DNA of 64,000 bases from Elymus sibiricus (GCA_039707655.1 CM077664.1:29686781-29750780), one strand, 5' to 3'. Shown: positions 23,201 to 34,599, counted from the stretch's first letter. Notes: generated by a model from the letters alone, not told the origin. Numbers and translations are program-made.

Positions 23201-25530
23201 TTCAAAAATGAAGTAGAAGTTGTTGTAACAAGAAAATTATGTTTCTACAATTCGATTGCAGAAAGGAATATTTGAGTTACAACTTTAGCGAATGTCTGAT
23301 GAGTCATGAAAGGGGTTTCACAACTTGCACCTCCTGGAACACCACTGCAAGTGGAAAGTCCGTGAAGATGTAATCGAACCATTTATGACATGGTAAGATC
23401 AAAGATGACATAAATAAAATTGCCATTATCCCTTTTAAAGTGATGCTTTAGAGACTGCGGCTTTTTCACTGAAAAGAGATCCATCAGGTCTGTTGAAATG
23501 ATGCCATGGTATGGTACGCCCAACCATGTTATATATTTTCTTAACATTTGGAATATGGGGCTTGTGTAAAAGGTTACAAACCTATTCCAAATCAGACAAG
23601 TGCTACTTTGTAAGGTTATCCCAAGTCATTGGGTATTCCCCACCACTATACCGAGGCAAAGGATTTTGCCGCAAAACGGTATGCTTTTAAAGAGAATAGT
23701 TCTTACAAAAGGCGAGTGGGAGGACAGTGCAACTTGACGAGATAACCAGTATCTTCGTCATCAGATCAAAGGAAAGAAACCTTGGAAGTGATTCCGGAGT
23801 TTCCTACTGCGACTGATACGAAAGTCTCTACAATAAAATGTATGGACTTCAGTCGAACTTGCAGCTGAACCACGTAGGCAAGGCTCGTGCAAACCTCTCA
23901 GGTGCGCAAACGAGATATTGTTGTTGGACAACAGTATACCTACGATACATAAGGAAGCGATGATGGGCCCTGACTCCGGAATTGGCTAAATGCCAATACA
24001 ATCTGAGATAGTTTCCATATCAATGTTTCAAGATTAAAATCTTGATACACCTTTCGGAAGGCTTAGAGTCTAACGAATATTTATGGAACTAAAACTGATA
24101 CGGATAAAAATGTTTTATCCATAAAGCTCGACTTGTTGCAAAAACAAGTTCAAAGAGTTGACTACGATGAGATTGTCTCACCGTAGCGATGCTTGAAGTC
24201 GGTTCGGGTTGAACTAGCAATTAATACATATTTCAATCATGAGATATGAAACATGGATGACAAAAGGATTTCCATCTGATGGGAATGAAACCTAGGACTT
24301 GTATGTGATACAGTCCAAAGTAATTTGTCGATCCAGAGGATGCCAGTAAGTATGCAAACTTCAGAGTTCCAGCGATGGACAGAAGAGAGCAAAGTGGAGT
24401 TGGAATCTTCGTTTTTGATTGAATGGTCAAAAGGGTTTTGACTTCATCAAATGGGTATCGAAGATGCTTGTGATTCAAGAAAGTAAGTGGGAGCATAATA
24501 ATATTTCTAAAAACCGTGTGTACTTGACACATTGTTAATTGGAAATAAATTTCTTGACACGAATTAGGACTTCATTTGAAAATAGTTTTTCGATGAAGTG
24601 CTTAGGCTAAATAGCCTCAATATTAGGCATGATGATCTATGGAGATAGATTTACCTAATGGGGCTAAGCAATGAATACATATTGACAAGATGCTAAAACT
24701 TTTTAGCATTTAAAACGCCAAGGAGTGATTCTTGCCGAAGTCACATGGAAAGAGTTTTTGCAAGACTCGGTGTCCCAAAACACTGATGAGTAAAATACAT
24801 GATGGAGATTCCACACACTCTTGTGTTTGGATTAATCATGTATTCCATGGTATGTAAAAACAACCAGATATGTCCAATACTCCAAAGTTGTTGCGAGTAT
24901 AGATACCATAGTGATCAAAGTACTGATCATGGGACAACAGTGAAAGATGTCATTGAGTACTAGAGCAGTACTGATGACATGTTTTCTCACAAGCGGAGAT
25001 CATGAAGAGTTCATTGTAAAAGGTTACATCGATACAGTCTTCATCAATGCTCCATGTGATTTTCGATTTAAATTGAGGGTTTTGTGTGATACACAATATG
25101 GTGGCACGGTAGTTGGAAATTGTTCCAAACAAGATACTGTGGCGAATTCTATAACAAAGGCTAAGTATGTTGACGCTTGAGAAGCGACAAAGAAGTTGTT
25201 GAATCATATAGTTCATTCATGAACTTAGTATGGTTCCAAGATGGCTTTGGTCTATGGGACACTATTGCAGATAGTTGCCCCATAGCTCAGTCTGAGGAAT
25301 CAGGTTTCGACCAATGATTCACACATATGCAAAGCCAAGTCCACACAAAATATGAATTTTGTGAAAGCGTGAAAACGCGAGGATATGCAAAGATACACAC
25401 GGAGCTGAAGTCGTCAGATCCGTTGGACATCAGGCTATACCACAAGCGAAGCATATTTTACACCAGTATGCCATAGGTGTAAAGTGCATTAGCATTGACT
25501 AGATTATTGACTCTAGTGCAAGTGGGAGTC
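20239..25530 (+). pseudogene. Decayed gag-pol region of the young copia
   Basis: Fragments in copia order can be read. A GAG-pre-integrase/integrase relic spans about 22930-23270 (KSFDFESSDTCNFP, then HKERAKNILVIIHYDVCSP, keeping the HxDVCxP context of the first catalytic Asp). A reverse-transcriptase zone without a usable frame follows. An RNase H end relic lies at 24947-25190 (VFINAPC and SITKAKYVDA, compare the SxAKAEYVA signature). Stops and shifts are frequent, and no frame exceeds about 100 codons. Integrase, reverse transcriptase and RNase H activity cannot be expected from this copy. The polypurine tract GTGCAAGTGGGAGTC sits at its end. Confidence 0.85.
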
Positions 25531-27721
25531 TGTAGGAGATATGCCCTAGAGGCAATAATAAATGTTATTGATTATCTCCCTGTTAATAATTAAAGTTTAT
25601 GTTCCATGCTATAACTGCAATGATTCTCGAGTCTACAAATAAAACGAGGCTTGGAGGGAAACTCATGTGCACGTGTGGGATAATAAACGGTAAAATGTAT
25701 TCCTAGTCAAGCCTCTATGACTGGCTCAAGTATTGCATGATGATCCTGTTTTCCTGATCATGGGCATGGCTATGCCGGCAATTTTGAGGGCACAATTGTT
25801 GGTAGAACACTTGTGTTGAATCGACCCGATTGATGTTATGCTATGAGATACATTCGTCATAAGTTAATGGTTAATAACACAGAGATGGTTAACGTTTGCA
25901 TGATTCCTTAGACCATGAGAGTATCGAGTTTCTTCATGCTTGCTTCATGAACTTTGGGGTTTGTTAAACGTCATCCGTAAATGGGTGGCTATTACGGCGG
26001 CTTACGGGTTCATGGAAAAGTATGTCAAGTAACTTGATAGCTCAAGATTGGGATTTGCTCCTCCAACGATGGAGAGATATCTCTGGGCCCTCTCGGTATT
26101 ACGGTATCCATCATCGTCTGGCCAGACACTTGTGATTTGATCACTGGGATGCCGGAACACGGGAACGAGAAAAGAGAACAATACCGGCAACGAGGTAACT
26201 GGCATTGTGGACAAGTTGTTGATCCACGAGGATGCCTACATGTCTCACCTGGGGTAATTGTAACATATCGCGAAGCAACAGGAATAGCACACGGCAACTG
26301 GAGGTTCACTCGAATATTCATTCGTGTGGGTATAGGGGTCAATATGGGTGTCCACGGCTCCGATGTTGATCATTGATCGGAAAGTGTTCCGGGTCATGTC
26401 TATACTTCACCGAACCTATAGGGTCACACGCTTAAGGGTCATCTATCTGCTGAATACTAGACGGGGAGTCTGAGAGAAATTCACCGGAAAAGTTTCGGAC
26501 GAAACGGAAACGTTCCGGAGAGGATATCGGAATAGTTCCGGTGAAACTGAAAAGTTGTTTCAGGGTATTCCATAAAGTCAAATTGGTTTCGGCACATGCC
26601 TGGAAATTATTGGAAGGTACCAGAATTGTTCCGGTAACTTCTGAGATTTTTCAGAGACAAAAACCGGAAATGTTCCGGACTGCCGGAACCGCTTTAGTTG
26701 CTTTTCACAGATAAAAATCACTAAACCGAAAAGTTGTTTCGGAGTACACCATAAAGTCAAATTGGTTTCGGCACATGCCTGATAATTCTTGGAGGGTGCC
26801 AGAATCATTCTGGAAACTTTCTGGAATTTTCCGGAATGAAAACCGGAAATGTTCCGGAGCTGCCGAAACCGCTTCAGATGCTTTTCGCAGATGAAAATCA
26901 CTAAACCGGAATTGTTCCGGCTCGCGTTGAAAATTATTTTGGTGGGTACTGGAAATGTTCTAAGCCCACATGAATATTTTCAGTTCGATCAGACGCTGAA
27001 AAATGTCGTCGTGAATAGTGAAATCAGATTTATGGATATGGTTGGAAGTTGGCTTTCCACAAATATCTTCCCAAGATATTTTGGGATGACATGGCATTTT
27101 GGATATGCCCATCCTACCCCTTGTTTTTCCTATAAATAGAGGGGAGGAGGCAGCCCCATATGCTTCATCCTTGCTCTCACATACACATGCCATGACATTT
27201 CTGGCTTCTCTCTCCCTCCCAGCGAAATAGTTTCGTAGAGCCGAAAGGCTGTCTGGGTTCCGGTGGGAACTAGTTCTGGACGGCGAAGCCCTGCCGGATA
27301 GATGACACCGTATGTGTGCAACTCTGTAGAGAGATCGTAGTTTCGGTCTTAGTTCGAGAGTGCCTCCCGAAGGGCTGTCCGTGTGACCGTCCGAGTTTTG
27401 GAGGTCCTCCCGAAGGGCTGTCCGAGTGACAGTCCGAGTTTCGGAGGTCCTCCCGAAGGGCTGTCCGCGACACCGTCCGGGGGACTGTGCGACCGCCTCC
27501 CGGAGGGCTGTCCGCGGGGCAGATGAGGGTATACATCCTCGCGGTTGGGAGGTTGTAAAATCCTAGCTGCGGGGATCTGCGCCGCCGTTCGTCATCGACT
27601 CTACTTCCGCTGCGCTACGAGTCGGTAACAAAACAGATCAAACCTTGTATGCAGTCTCCATAGTGATCCTGGGCTGGTACGTAGGTCGGAAAATTTTTGT
27701 TTTCTGCTGCGTTACCCTACA
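25531..27721 (+). repeat. 3' LTR of the young copia (2191 bp)
   Basis: It has the same length as the 5' LTR and is about 99.5% identical. It starts TGTAGGAGATATGCCC and ends GTTACCCTACA. It is followed by the TSD copy ACTTT (27722-27726) and the second part of the host element. Confidence 0.95.
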
Positions 27722-27726
27722 ACTTT

Positions 27727-28881
27727 AACTTGTGAAATTCATAGTAAATTATTTGGATGCCTAGCTACTGCCATGTTAATCTATTTTCAATTAAAATCCA
27801 TGCTTGATATATGTTTGTCAACACTAAACCTAATTGGTTGATCTAGTGTCACCTATCCGGACTTACCCGTGCAGCCACATTTGCCGGTATGGGACGGCCT
27901 TGACTTGGTCTGGCTTTGTGCTCTTTTATCGGTACCACCACACTAGGGAGGGTTATGCCTGCGTGCTGCCCTGATCAGGTAGACGACGATAATCCTGTGA
28001 GCCCAGTTGAGTTATTTTGCCAGCGTCCTCGTTTGGGACAGTTAGTGGCCACGACGGTGGCAGGTGTCACGGGGTGACATAGGGGCCACCCAGGACATGA
28101 CCCTGGGAGGGTATGATTGTCGGTGGTACGATAGAGGAGTCACGGGTCAGGCAGGTTTCGTTGGAGCAGCACCGGTCCACCCGAATGGGAGCATGAGGCC
28201 AGGAGCTCCATAGTGTGGGTAAAGTGCGCAACCTCTGCAGAGTGTATGAATCTATTCGAATAGCCGCGTCCACGGTATTGGACAGTCCGTACTAGGCCAC
28301 TCAAAGGTCAACCGTAACAATGATAATAATGATGGAAGAACTTGTCTTATGTTCGGAAGTGCTCAGTGGATTATTAGCGTTCCGAGGGTTGTGGGACAAC
28401 CCGGACGAGAGTAAGTTGGTAACAGTGAGCACTTAAGCACTTAATATGATCTTTGCCATGCTATTGTTTGCTGCATTGTTTTGGTTTCCATGAGCTTGCG
28501 AGTACATTCCAAGTACTCACCTGGCGTATCATGCCAGATGCAGGAGAAGCCGAGGACGGAGGTCCCAATGGTTTGTGCTACGCTAACTAGGCCGTGTCGA
28601 AAGTAGTGTCCCTGTGGATGGAGTTTTCCGCGCTATGTTCCGCTACGCCGTAGTTCTACCCAGTAGTATCGAGGCCCTGCTATGTTCCATAAATAATGTA
28701 GATATTGTCATAGCACCTCATGTGCTTCTGGCCTCGCTACCGATGTAAATTACGAGCTTGTACTTGAGATATTTCAATAAAGTTCAGTTCAGTTCAGTTC
28801 CAAGTTGTTGTGTGTTTCCAGAAGACGTGATCTCTGGGTTGGAAACACGGGTAAACCGGTTCTCTGAGCCGGGGTGCCACA
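27727..28881 (+). repeat. Distal part of solo-LTR-like element A
   Basis: This is the continuation of 15783-18032 after the copia insertion. It contains no credible coding frame. Near its end CAATAAAGTTCAG with a short (AGTTC)n run (about 28774-28801) looks like a polyadenylation region. The end is GAGCCGGGGTGCCACA. Confidence 0.75.
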
Positions 28882-28886
28882 CTCTG

Positions 28887-29871
28887 GAACTGTTCCGTTG
28901 TCTCCGAAACTTTTTAGGTGACTTTCTCTTAGACTCCCTGTCTAGTATTCATCAGATAGATGACCCTTAAGCGTGTGACCCTGTAGGTTCGATGAAGTAT
29001 AGACATGACCGGAACACTTTCCGATCAATGATCAATAGCGGAACCGTGGACACCCATATTGATCCCTATACCCACACGAATAAATATTCGAATGAACCTG
29101 TAGTTTGTCGTGTGCTATTCCTGTTGCTTCGCGATATGTTACAAACACCCGAGGTGAGACTTATCGGCATCCCCGTGGATCAACAACTTGTCCACATGCC
29201 AGTTACCTCGTTACCAGTTTTGTTCTCTTTTCTCGTTTTCATGTTCCGGCATCCCTGTGTTCAAATCACATTGTGTCTGGCCAGAAGATGATGGATACCG
29301 TAACACCGAGAGGGCCCAAAGAATATCTCTCCATCGTCGGAGGAGAAAATCCCAATCTTGAGCTATCAAGTTACTTGTCACACTTTCCCATGAACCCGTA
29401 AGCCGCCGTAATAGCCACCCTGTTACAGATGACGTTTAACAAACCCTAAAGTTCATGAAGCAAGTGCGAAGGAACTCGATACTCTCATGGTCTAAGGAAT
29501 TATACAAACGTTAACTTTCTCTGTGTTATTAACCATTAACTTGTGACGAATGTATCTCATAGCATAAAATCAATTCGGGTCCATTCAACACAAGTGTTCT
29601 TCTAACATTGTGCCCTCAAAAGTTGCTGGCATAGACATGCCCATGATTAGGAAAACATGATCATCATGCAATACTTGAGCTAGTCTTAGAGGCCAAACTA
29701 GGAATACATTTTACCATTTATTATTCCACACGTGCATATGAGTTTTCCTCCGAGCCTCCTGGTTATTGCAGACTCGAGAACCATAGCAGTTATAGCACGG
29801 AATATAAACATAATTACGAACATGGAGATAATAATAACATTTATTATTGCCTCTAGGGCATATCTCCTAAA
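28887..29871 (-). repeat. 5' LTR of the minus-strand copia, proximal part
   Basis: This resumes the LTR broken at 15782 (ACTGTTCCGTTGTCTCCG matches 8600-8617 in the sister LTR) and runs to the LTR tip, plus-strand GGGCATATCTCCTAAA. The tip should read CTCCTACA, so it carries a point change next to the TSD GCAAT. Confidence 0.9.
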
Positions 29872-29900
29872 GCAATAGTATTGATTCATGGGATAGGTGT
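29872..29900 (+). pseudogene. 29-bp gag sliver between two insertions
   Basis: The stretch consists of the second GCAAT copy, 21 bp of gag, and the TGT that is the left TSD of the CACTA transposon. In frame with 7152-7458 it reads Asn-Ser-Ile-Asp-Ser-Trp-Asp-Arg-Cys, exactly the expected link to the Cys-Lys-Asp-Ala-Phe that opens at 44738. It proves that both flanking elements hit the same gag gene. Confidence 0.85.
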
Positions 29901-30150
29901 CCCTAGTGGAAAACGGGCCTTTAGTCCCGGTTGGAGACGGCCTTTAGTCCCGGGTCACCAAACGGGACAACGAAATTGGGACTAAAGGCCCCCCACCCTT
30001 TAGTCCCGGTTGGCCACAACCCGGGACTAAGACCTTTAGTCCCGGTTGGTGTCACCAACCGGGACTAAGGTCCCTCCACGTGGCCGCGAGCTAGCGCCGG
30101 GGGCTGGAGGACCTTTAGTCCCGGTTGGTGACACCAACCGGGACTAAGGA
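29901..30150. repeat. Left TIR and subterminal repeats of CACTA 1
   Basis: After the terminal repeat, CTTTAGTCCCGGTTGG and its inverse CCAACCGGGACTAA recur in both orientations (about 29919, 29944, 29998, 30031, 30053, 30113, 30132). Such arrays are the binding sites for the element's own DNA-binding protein in En/Spm-type transposons. The outermost base pair set reads CCCTA instead of CACTA. Confidence 0.85.
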
Positions 30151-30163
30151 TTTTGTATTGGGG

Positions 30164-30196
30164 ATTAGGGTTTTAGGGTTTAGGGTTTATGGTTTA
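30164..30196 (+). repeat. Telomere-like TTTAGGG motif run
   Basis: ATTAGGGTTTTAGGGTTTAG continues into GGTTTATGGTTTA, an imperfect run of the plant telomere unit. It lies just inside the subterminal repeats. A similar imperfect run is at 57487-57518 in the second CACTA. Confidence 0.55.
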
Positions 30197-30394
30197 TTTT
30201 TCCTTTTCATTTTGTGTTTTCCATTCAATTCTTTTTCATTTCAAACATATTTTACGCTACTACATACTGTACACGTTATGCATATATAATATAATTTCTC
30301 GTACGACCATACATATATAATATAATTTCTTGTACGACCATACATATATATATATACAATTTGGTATATAAAATTTCTCCTAGAATTTGGAGAT

Positions 30395-30574
30395 CATTAC
30401 ATGCAGGCATTAGCGGCAATGGTATTCTCCGCTTTCAGATATGACCTCCGTAAGCAAAAAATCCCGCAATTTCCTCTTGAATTGCTCGTATGCGGTTTTC
30501 TGGTAGGAGCTTCTCCCGCATCTCTTCCATCTTTAAAGAAGGAGATCAATATGAATATATTAGTTGTGTGTATA
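30395..30574 (-). pseudogene. CACTA 1 second gene, C-terminal tail
   Basis: On the minus strand this reads MREKLLPENRIRAIQEEIAG, followed after a one-base shift by FLLTEVISESGEYH and a stop. The sister CACTA has the matching tail DELLPKDRIRAIQEELAG at about 57910-57850. It is the end of the protein whose Ulp1-like core lies at 34600-35400; the element at 30575-34552 inserted between the two, in what looks like an intron. A frame shift near 30460 means this copy could not give the normal tail. Confidence 0.65.
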
Positions 30575-33500
30575 TGTCAGGCCCATTTCTGGAACAAATG
30601 ACAAAAGAGCCTCAAGTTATACCAGCCCCAAGATCAACTGGTAGACTTCCTTGATATAGATAACCAGTACAGTAATATTACACAGGGGGTTGAGCCAGAG
30701 TGCTCAACAATTATTACAAGCTTGCCAATATACTACGGTGGTGGAATAATACAGTGGTGTGGTGGTAGAACAACACTGATACAATAAAATAAAGTCAAGC
30801 GTCAGTGTGAGGCTTGACTATTTTATTGGTGTAGCGGAAGCAGTGCGGATGATACATGTGATGGACTCCAAGCTCACAGGTTGACTGACTGGGAACACCT
30901 CTAAGCGTCGGGCTCGCTAGCGCAATCTCCTTCCACAAGCTTGTCCTCCTCCAGGTCTGGCCAATAAAATAGCCAGGGACAAGCCAGTGAGTACGTTTGA
31001 ATGTACTCGCAAACATTATGAACAAAAGACATTCCGAATGCATATGCCCATGATGGGTTAAATGATATGCTCATGCTGATTGAAATTTAAAACATGGCAT
31101 GTTAAATATTAGCAGGTGCAGAAAAATTAAATTGTTAGTGACAAACCAAGAAAGTTAAAAGTGGACAATCGGGCACGACTGAACCGCCCGAGAATCCCAA
31201 AAGAAATGCCAAACGGGTGTCTAAAAGAGAATCGGGCAAGACAGACCGCCCGAGAACTCAAGCGACGCCACGAGAGGTCTTGAAAAGAAATGCCAGTCGG
31301 GTGTCTAAAAGTGACGCCACGGTAGGTCTTGAAAAGAAATGCCAAACGGGTGTCTAAAAGAGAATCGGGCGAGATAGGACCGCCCGAAAACTCAAGCGAC
31401 GCCACGAGAGGTCTTGAAAATAAATGAGTGCCCGGGTAGTCTAGCCAGCCCATGAGACACTCAGAAAATAAAATAAGAGAAACGGGTTAGTCCGTAATAA
31501 TATGCATAGTAACAATAATATTCACAATCATAATACTCATGATAACAAAAATATCCATGACAGCGTTAGTGATGAAATAATATTATCCTGTAAAATAATT
31601 GATGCTCATATTAATTATTTCCTCCGAAGACCGACACCGGACCAACACTTGACCCTTCCCAGCTAACGTCCTTGACCGCGGACACGGCTATTCGAATAGT
31701 TATAACTCTGCAGAGGGTGTACTCTTTACCCACGTGTATGAGATTTCTTTAGTCAACACCGTGGCACTACCTAATTCCCACTACGGTCTTTGGGTTGAAA
31801 ACACACCTGACCAGCACACACCAGATTAACTTTCCGAATGCCAGGAATCACCCAAAGCACCATTCAAGAAAAACTCTAAGTCGGGGAGACTACAATCTCG
31901 AATAGCATGGGATCACAATATTTATATCGGCGCGCAAACAGGGGTGCTACCCCCTCGGTCCCAGACCGGATACACCCATGCCCCCTGACCTGATGATGGG
32001 ATTTAGTCCATGGCCGTGGAAACCCTCATCATGGCCCTCTATGCGGTGTGTACACAGACAGGGGTTAGCAACTTACTAAACTGTACTTCCCTTGCGGGAA
32101 GACCCGTGGCAGCACAGTGTTTAGCTAGGTGTGACGGAACAAGGCTCGATCTAGGTCGACTCAGGAGGTGTTGTTTTTATGACAGGCATGTCTCACAAGC
32201 CATGGTGACACCGTCGTGTCACAACAAGACCGTGCTCACCAGCACGTCCAAGGCAGGAGCTGCACTCCCGGTTGTCTCACAACTTTTATTCACGGTAGAA
32301 ATTCACTTGAGTGAAGTGCCAGCAAATGCAAAGATGATATGACCATGCATGCATGCACTATTTCCACACATATGATGCAAACTCAAACCAATGCAAACAT
32401 GCAATGCAATTCACCATATCCCAGGTTCAAAATGCTTGCCTTGTCCAAAGTAGTCAGAAGAAGAACCCTCAAAATTCCCGGCAAAGTTTCCCTCTTCTTT
32501 TTCTGAAAAATTCAAATTCGAATTCCAATTAAAAATTTGGCAACAGTACCAAAACTTGTCTCAAAATATTTTAAAATAAATACTAAAAAAACTAGAGAGA
32601 AAAATAAGAATTTCAAAAAAAGATTCAACTCAATCAGAGTTGTAGTTTAAAAGTTATTCAACTTTTAAACTCAGGGGTTTTTCTGCAAAAATACAGCCCC
32701 TGTGCGTTTAAAAAGAAAACGCTTCGGGAAAAAGTGCGCCTTCCAGCGCAGAAAGCGTAAAAAGCCAAATACGCTTTTTGTTTAAACTAGGAAAATGATA
32801 AAACGCTGACGGGTGGGGGTCCACCCGTCAGGTTTGAACTTAAACGCGTTCGCGCGTGTTGACAGAAGAGGTGCGGCGATCGCCGGCGATGATCGCCGGC
32901 ATATCCAAGGGCGGCGATGGTGTGGTCATGCTCGGGGTGGAGTACCGCGTCGGTGAGTGGAGGTAGTTGTCGCCGGCGAGCAGTAGAACGACGGCGAGGT
33001 CGACGGCGGCGGACGGCAATTCGGGTCGAGTGGGATCTCGCCGGAGAGGGCTCGGGAGGTGAAATTGGAGCCCGGAATCAAGGTGTAGGTGTGATATGAG
33101 GTTACTGGCCAAGTTTCGGCGGTGGAGGTGGAGTATCGGCGTCGTGGTGATCAGGGAGGTTGGCGGCGGCTCGGTGACCGGAGACGGGGAAGGTTACCTC
33201 CTCGAGGTTGAGCGAGTGCATGGGAGCTCGATTGGGATGTGGTGTGGGTGGTACGTGAAGTGAATGGAGCTCGGGGGCTCTATTTATAGGCTATCCGGGG
33301 AGGGCCGAAGTTGGTTTGGACGGCTGCCGGGCTTAGCGCGTGATCAGTGAGATCAAGGGAGAACTCCAGAAGCATCGGTGCGGATGGATTCGGGCTCTAC
33401 GGCCTTATCCACGGCGAGGCTCGCGTACGGCCATGGCGGGCGCCGTTCAACTCCGGCGACTGACAGTGGGCTCCAGAGGGGTTTTGGACGGTGTGGTCGG

Positions 33501-34552
33501 CGCGGCTGTGATGCGGAGGGGGTGCCGCATGGAGAAGGTAGGTGGAGGGAGGCGGCAGGGGAAGTGAATGATGGCGGGCGCCGTGTTGACTTGCTCGGCT
33601 GCCGCAGCCGGGGACGGTGGCCGTTGCACCGGCCACCTCCTATGCTGTCAGCGGCGACCACTGACCAGTGGGTTCCCAGGCGTCCCATTAATGGCCAGAG
33701 GAGGCGTAGAGGAAAGGAGAGGTGGTGGAGTGAAGCTCACGGCGTCAATCTCCTCTGCCGTCTGAAGAAAATTCAGTTAACTGAATTTGATCACCAGTGA
33801 ACAGTACGCACATGAGGTGTATGGTGATATGACAGAGGGGTCTATGCATTTTAGGATTTTGTGATAATTTTTGTGGTGAGGTGTTGATGCATAAAAGTGA
33901 GTTTGGCAAAGTCTCAGAATTTTTGGAGCAATTAAAAATAGGTTTGTATCAGAAAGATTGTTTCTGGTCCAAATTTGAATTGAATGGCATTTGAAAATTT
34001 TGATCTGTGGAACCCAATGTTTTTGGTGAAATGGGTTTTGGGTACCATCTAGTTGCTAGGATAATTTTGGTGGAAGCAGAAGTGTTGCAGAAAATATAGT
34101 TCCTTTGCAAACCCAAGGAACCATGAATAAAATAGATTCCAACTTGGGAATTTAATAAATATGATGGAAATATTTCTGTAAGGTGGAAAAGGGTTGGATA
34201 CTGTCCTAGAAGGTGAGAATGACTTGAGGGATAATTTAGGAGTGACAGAAAAATTATTAGAGGATTTTAGAAGGGCTTGTAGGAAATGAAAAGGCCATTT
34301 CCATAGAATAATTTTAATTATTCCAGAAACTTTTCCAAAGAGAAATATTTTTTTGATCTTCCAAAAATAATTACCAAATCATTAAACCTTCAAAACAGAA
34401 ACATGAAAAAAATTTGAAACCTCAATTAAAAATAAAAAATGAATTTTAGAGCAGAAGAAAGAGAAGAAGAAAAATTGAGTAAAAACAATTCAAAGTATTT
34501 TCTTTTAATAAAAAGATTTGAAAATCTAGAGAGAAAATTTTGGGGTGTTACA
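30575..34552 (-). mobile_element. Long solo-LTR-like element B (minus strand)
   Basis: On the minus strand it starts TGTAACACCCCAAAATTTTC at 34552 and ends GGGCCTGACA at 30575 (3978 bp, TG...CA). It has a perfect TSD GTATA at 30570-30574 and 34553-34557. A minus-strand TATA box is at 33281-33288. The GC-rich part around 32860-33770 holds several overlapping open frames on both strands but no recognisable domain, as expected of a GC-rich LTR leader. It shares an arrangement and short blocks with element A (TATTCGAATAG and CTCTGCAGAG around 31690-31720). It looks like a solo LTR of a long-LTR, possibly LARD-type, family. Confidence 0.75.
33281..33288 (-). promoter_or_regulatory. TATA box in solo-LTR-like element B
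   Basis: The minus strand reads TATAAATA in the context CCTATAAATAGAGC, about 1.27 kb from the element start at 34552. Confidence 0.55.
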
Positions 34553-34599
34553 GTATATATATTAGATCATCATAAAAAAATGTGAATAGTGTTTACGTA

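Larger units (their letters stand above)
18033..27721 (+). mobile_element. Ty1/copia LTR retrotransposon, plus strand, recent insertion, coding region decayed
   Basis: This is a complete element of 9689 bp: 5' LTR (18033-20223), primer-binding site, 5.3-kb internal region, polypurine tract (25517-25530) and 3' LTR (25531-27721). The perfect TSD ACTTT lies at 18028-18032 and 27722-27726. Both LTRs are 2191 bp long and I count about 10 substitutions and no indel between them (0.46%). At the commonly used grass rate of 1.3e-8 per site per year this is about 0.2 million years. The internal region nevertheless has no intact gag or pol frame, so the copy probably moved using proteins of a relative. 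LTR ends resemble those of Angela-type elements (GATATGCCCTAGAGGCAATAA) but differ at the tip. Confidence 0.95.
15783..28881 (+). mobile_element. Long solo-LTR-like element A (TGTGACACCC...GTGCCACA), split by a copia
   Basis: The element has TG...CA ends (TGTGACACCCTGG at 15783, GGGGTGCCACA ending 28881) and a perfect 5-bp TSD CTCTG (15778-15782 and 28882-28886). Removing the copia at 18033-27721 and one TSD copy leaves about 3405 bp without retroelement protein genes. A TATA box (17146-17153) about 1.36 kb from the start, a GC-rich leader-like stretch after it, and an AATAAA signal near the end fit an LTR carrying promoter and polyadenylation signals. This makes it probably a solo LTR of a long-LTR (LARD-like) retrotransposon. 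A relative at 30575-34552 shares segments such as CTCTGCAGAG with a TATTCGAATAG near 28190-28310. The family name is not known to me. Confidence 0.75.
7464..29871 (-). mobile_element. Ty1/copia LTR retrotransposon, minus strand, with nested insertions
   Basis: The element is bounded by TGTAGGGG at 7464 and CTCCTAAA at 29871 (the latter a mutated CTCCTACA). It is flanked by the 5-bp TSD GCAAT at 7459-7463 and 29872-29876. On the minus strand the order is 5' LTR (29871 to 14684, split by a 13.1-kb insertion), primer-binding site, internal region, polypurine tract and 3' LTR (9584 to 7464). It is the same family as the copia at 18033-27721, in opposite orientation. LTR lengths after removing the insertion are about 2084 and 2121 bp. 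By eye they differ by several percent plus indels, so this copy is clearly older than its relative. Confidence 0.9.

Noticed and set aside
32840..33800. Cluster of overlapping GC-rich frames, up to 140 codons
   Set aside because: They lie inside element B in the same relative place as the frames in element A, with no domain and no consistent strand, so they are treated as leader sequence.
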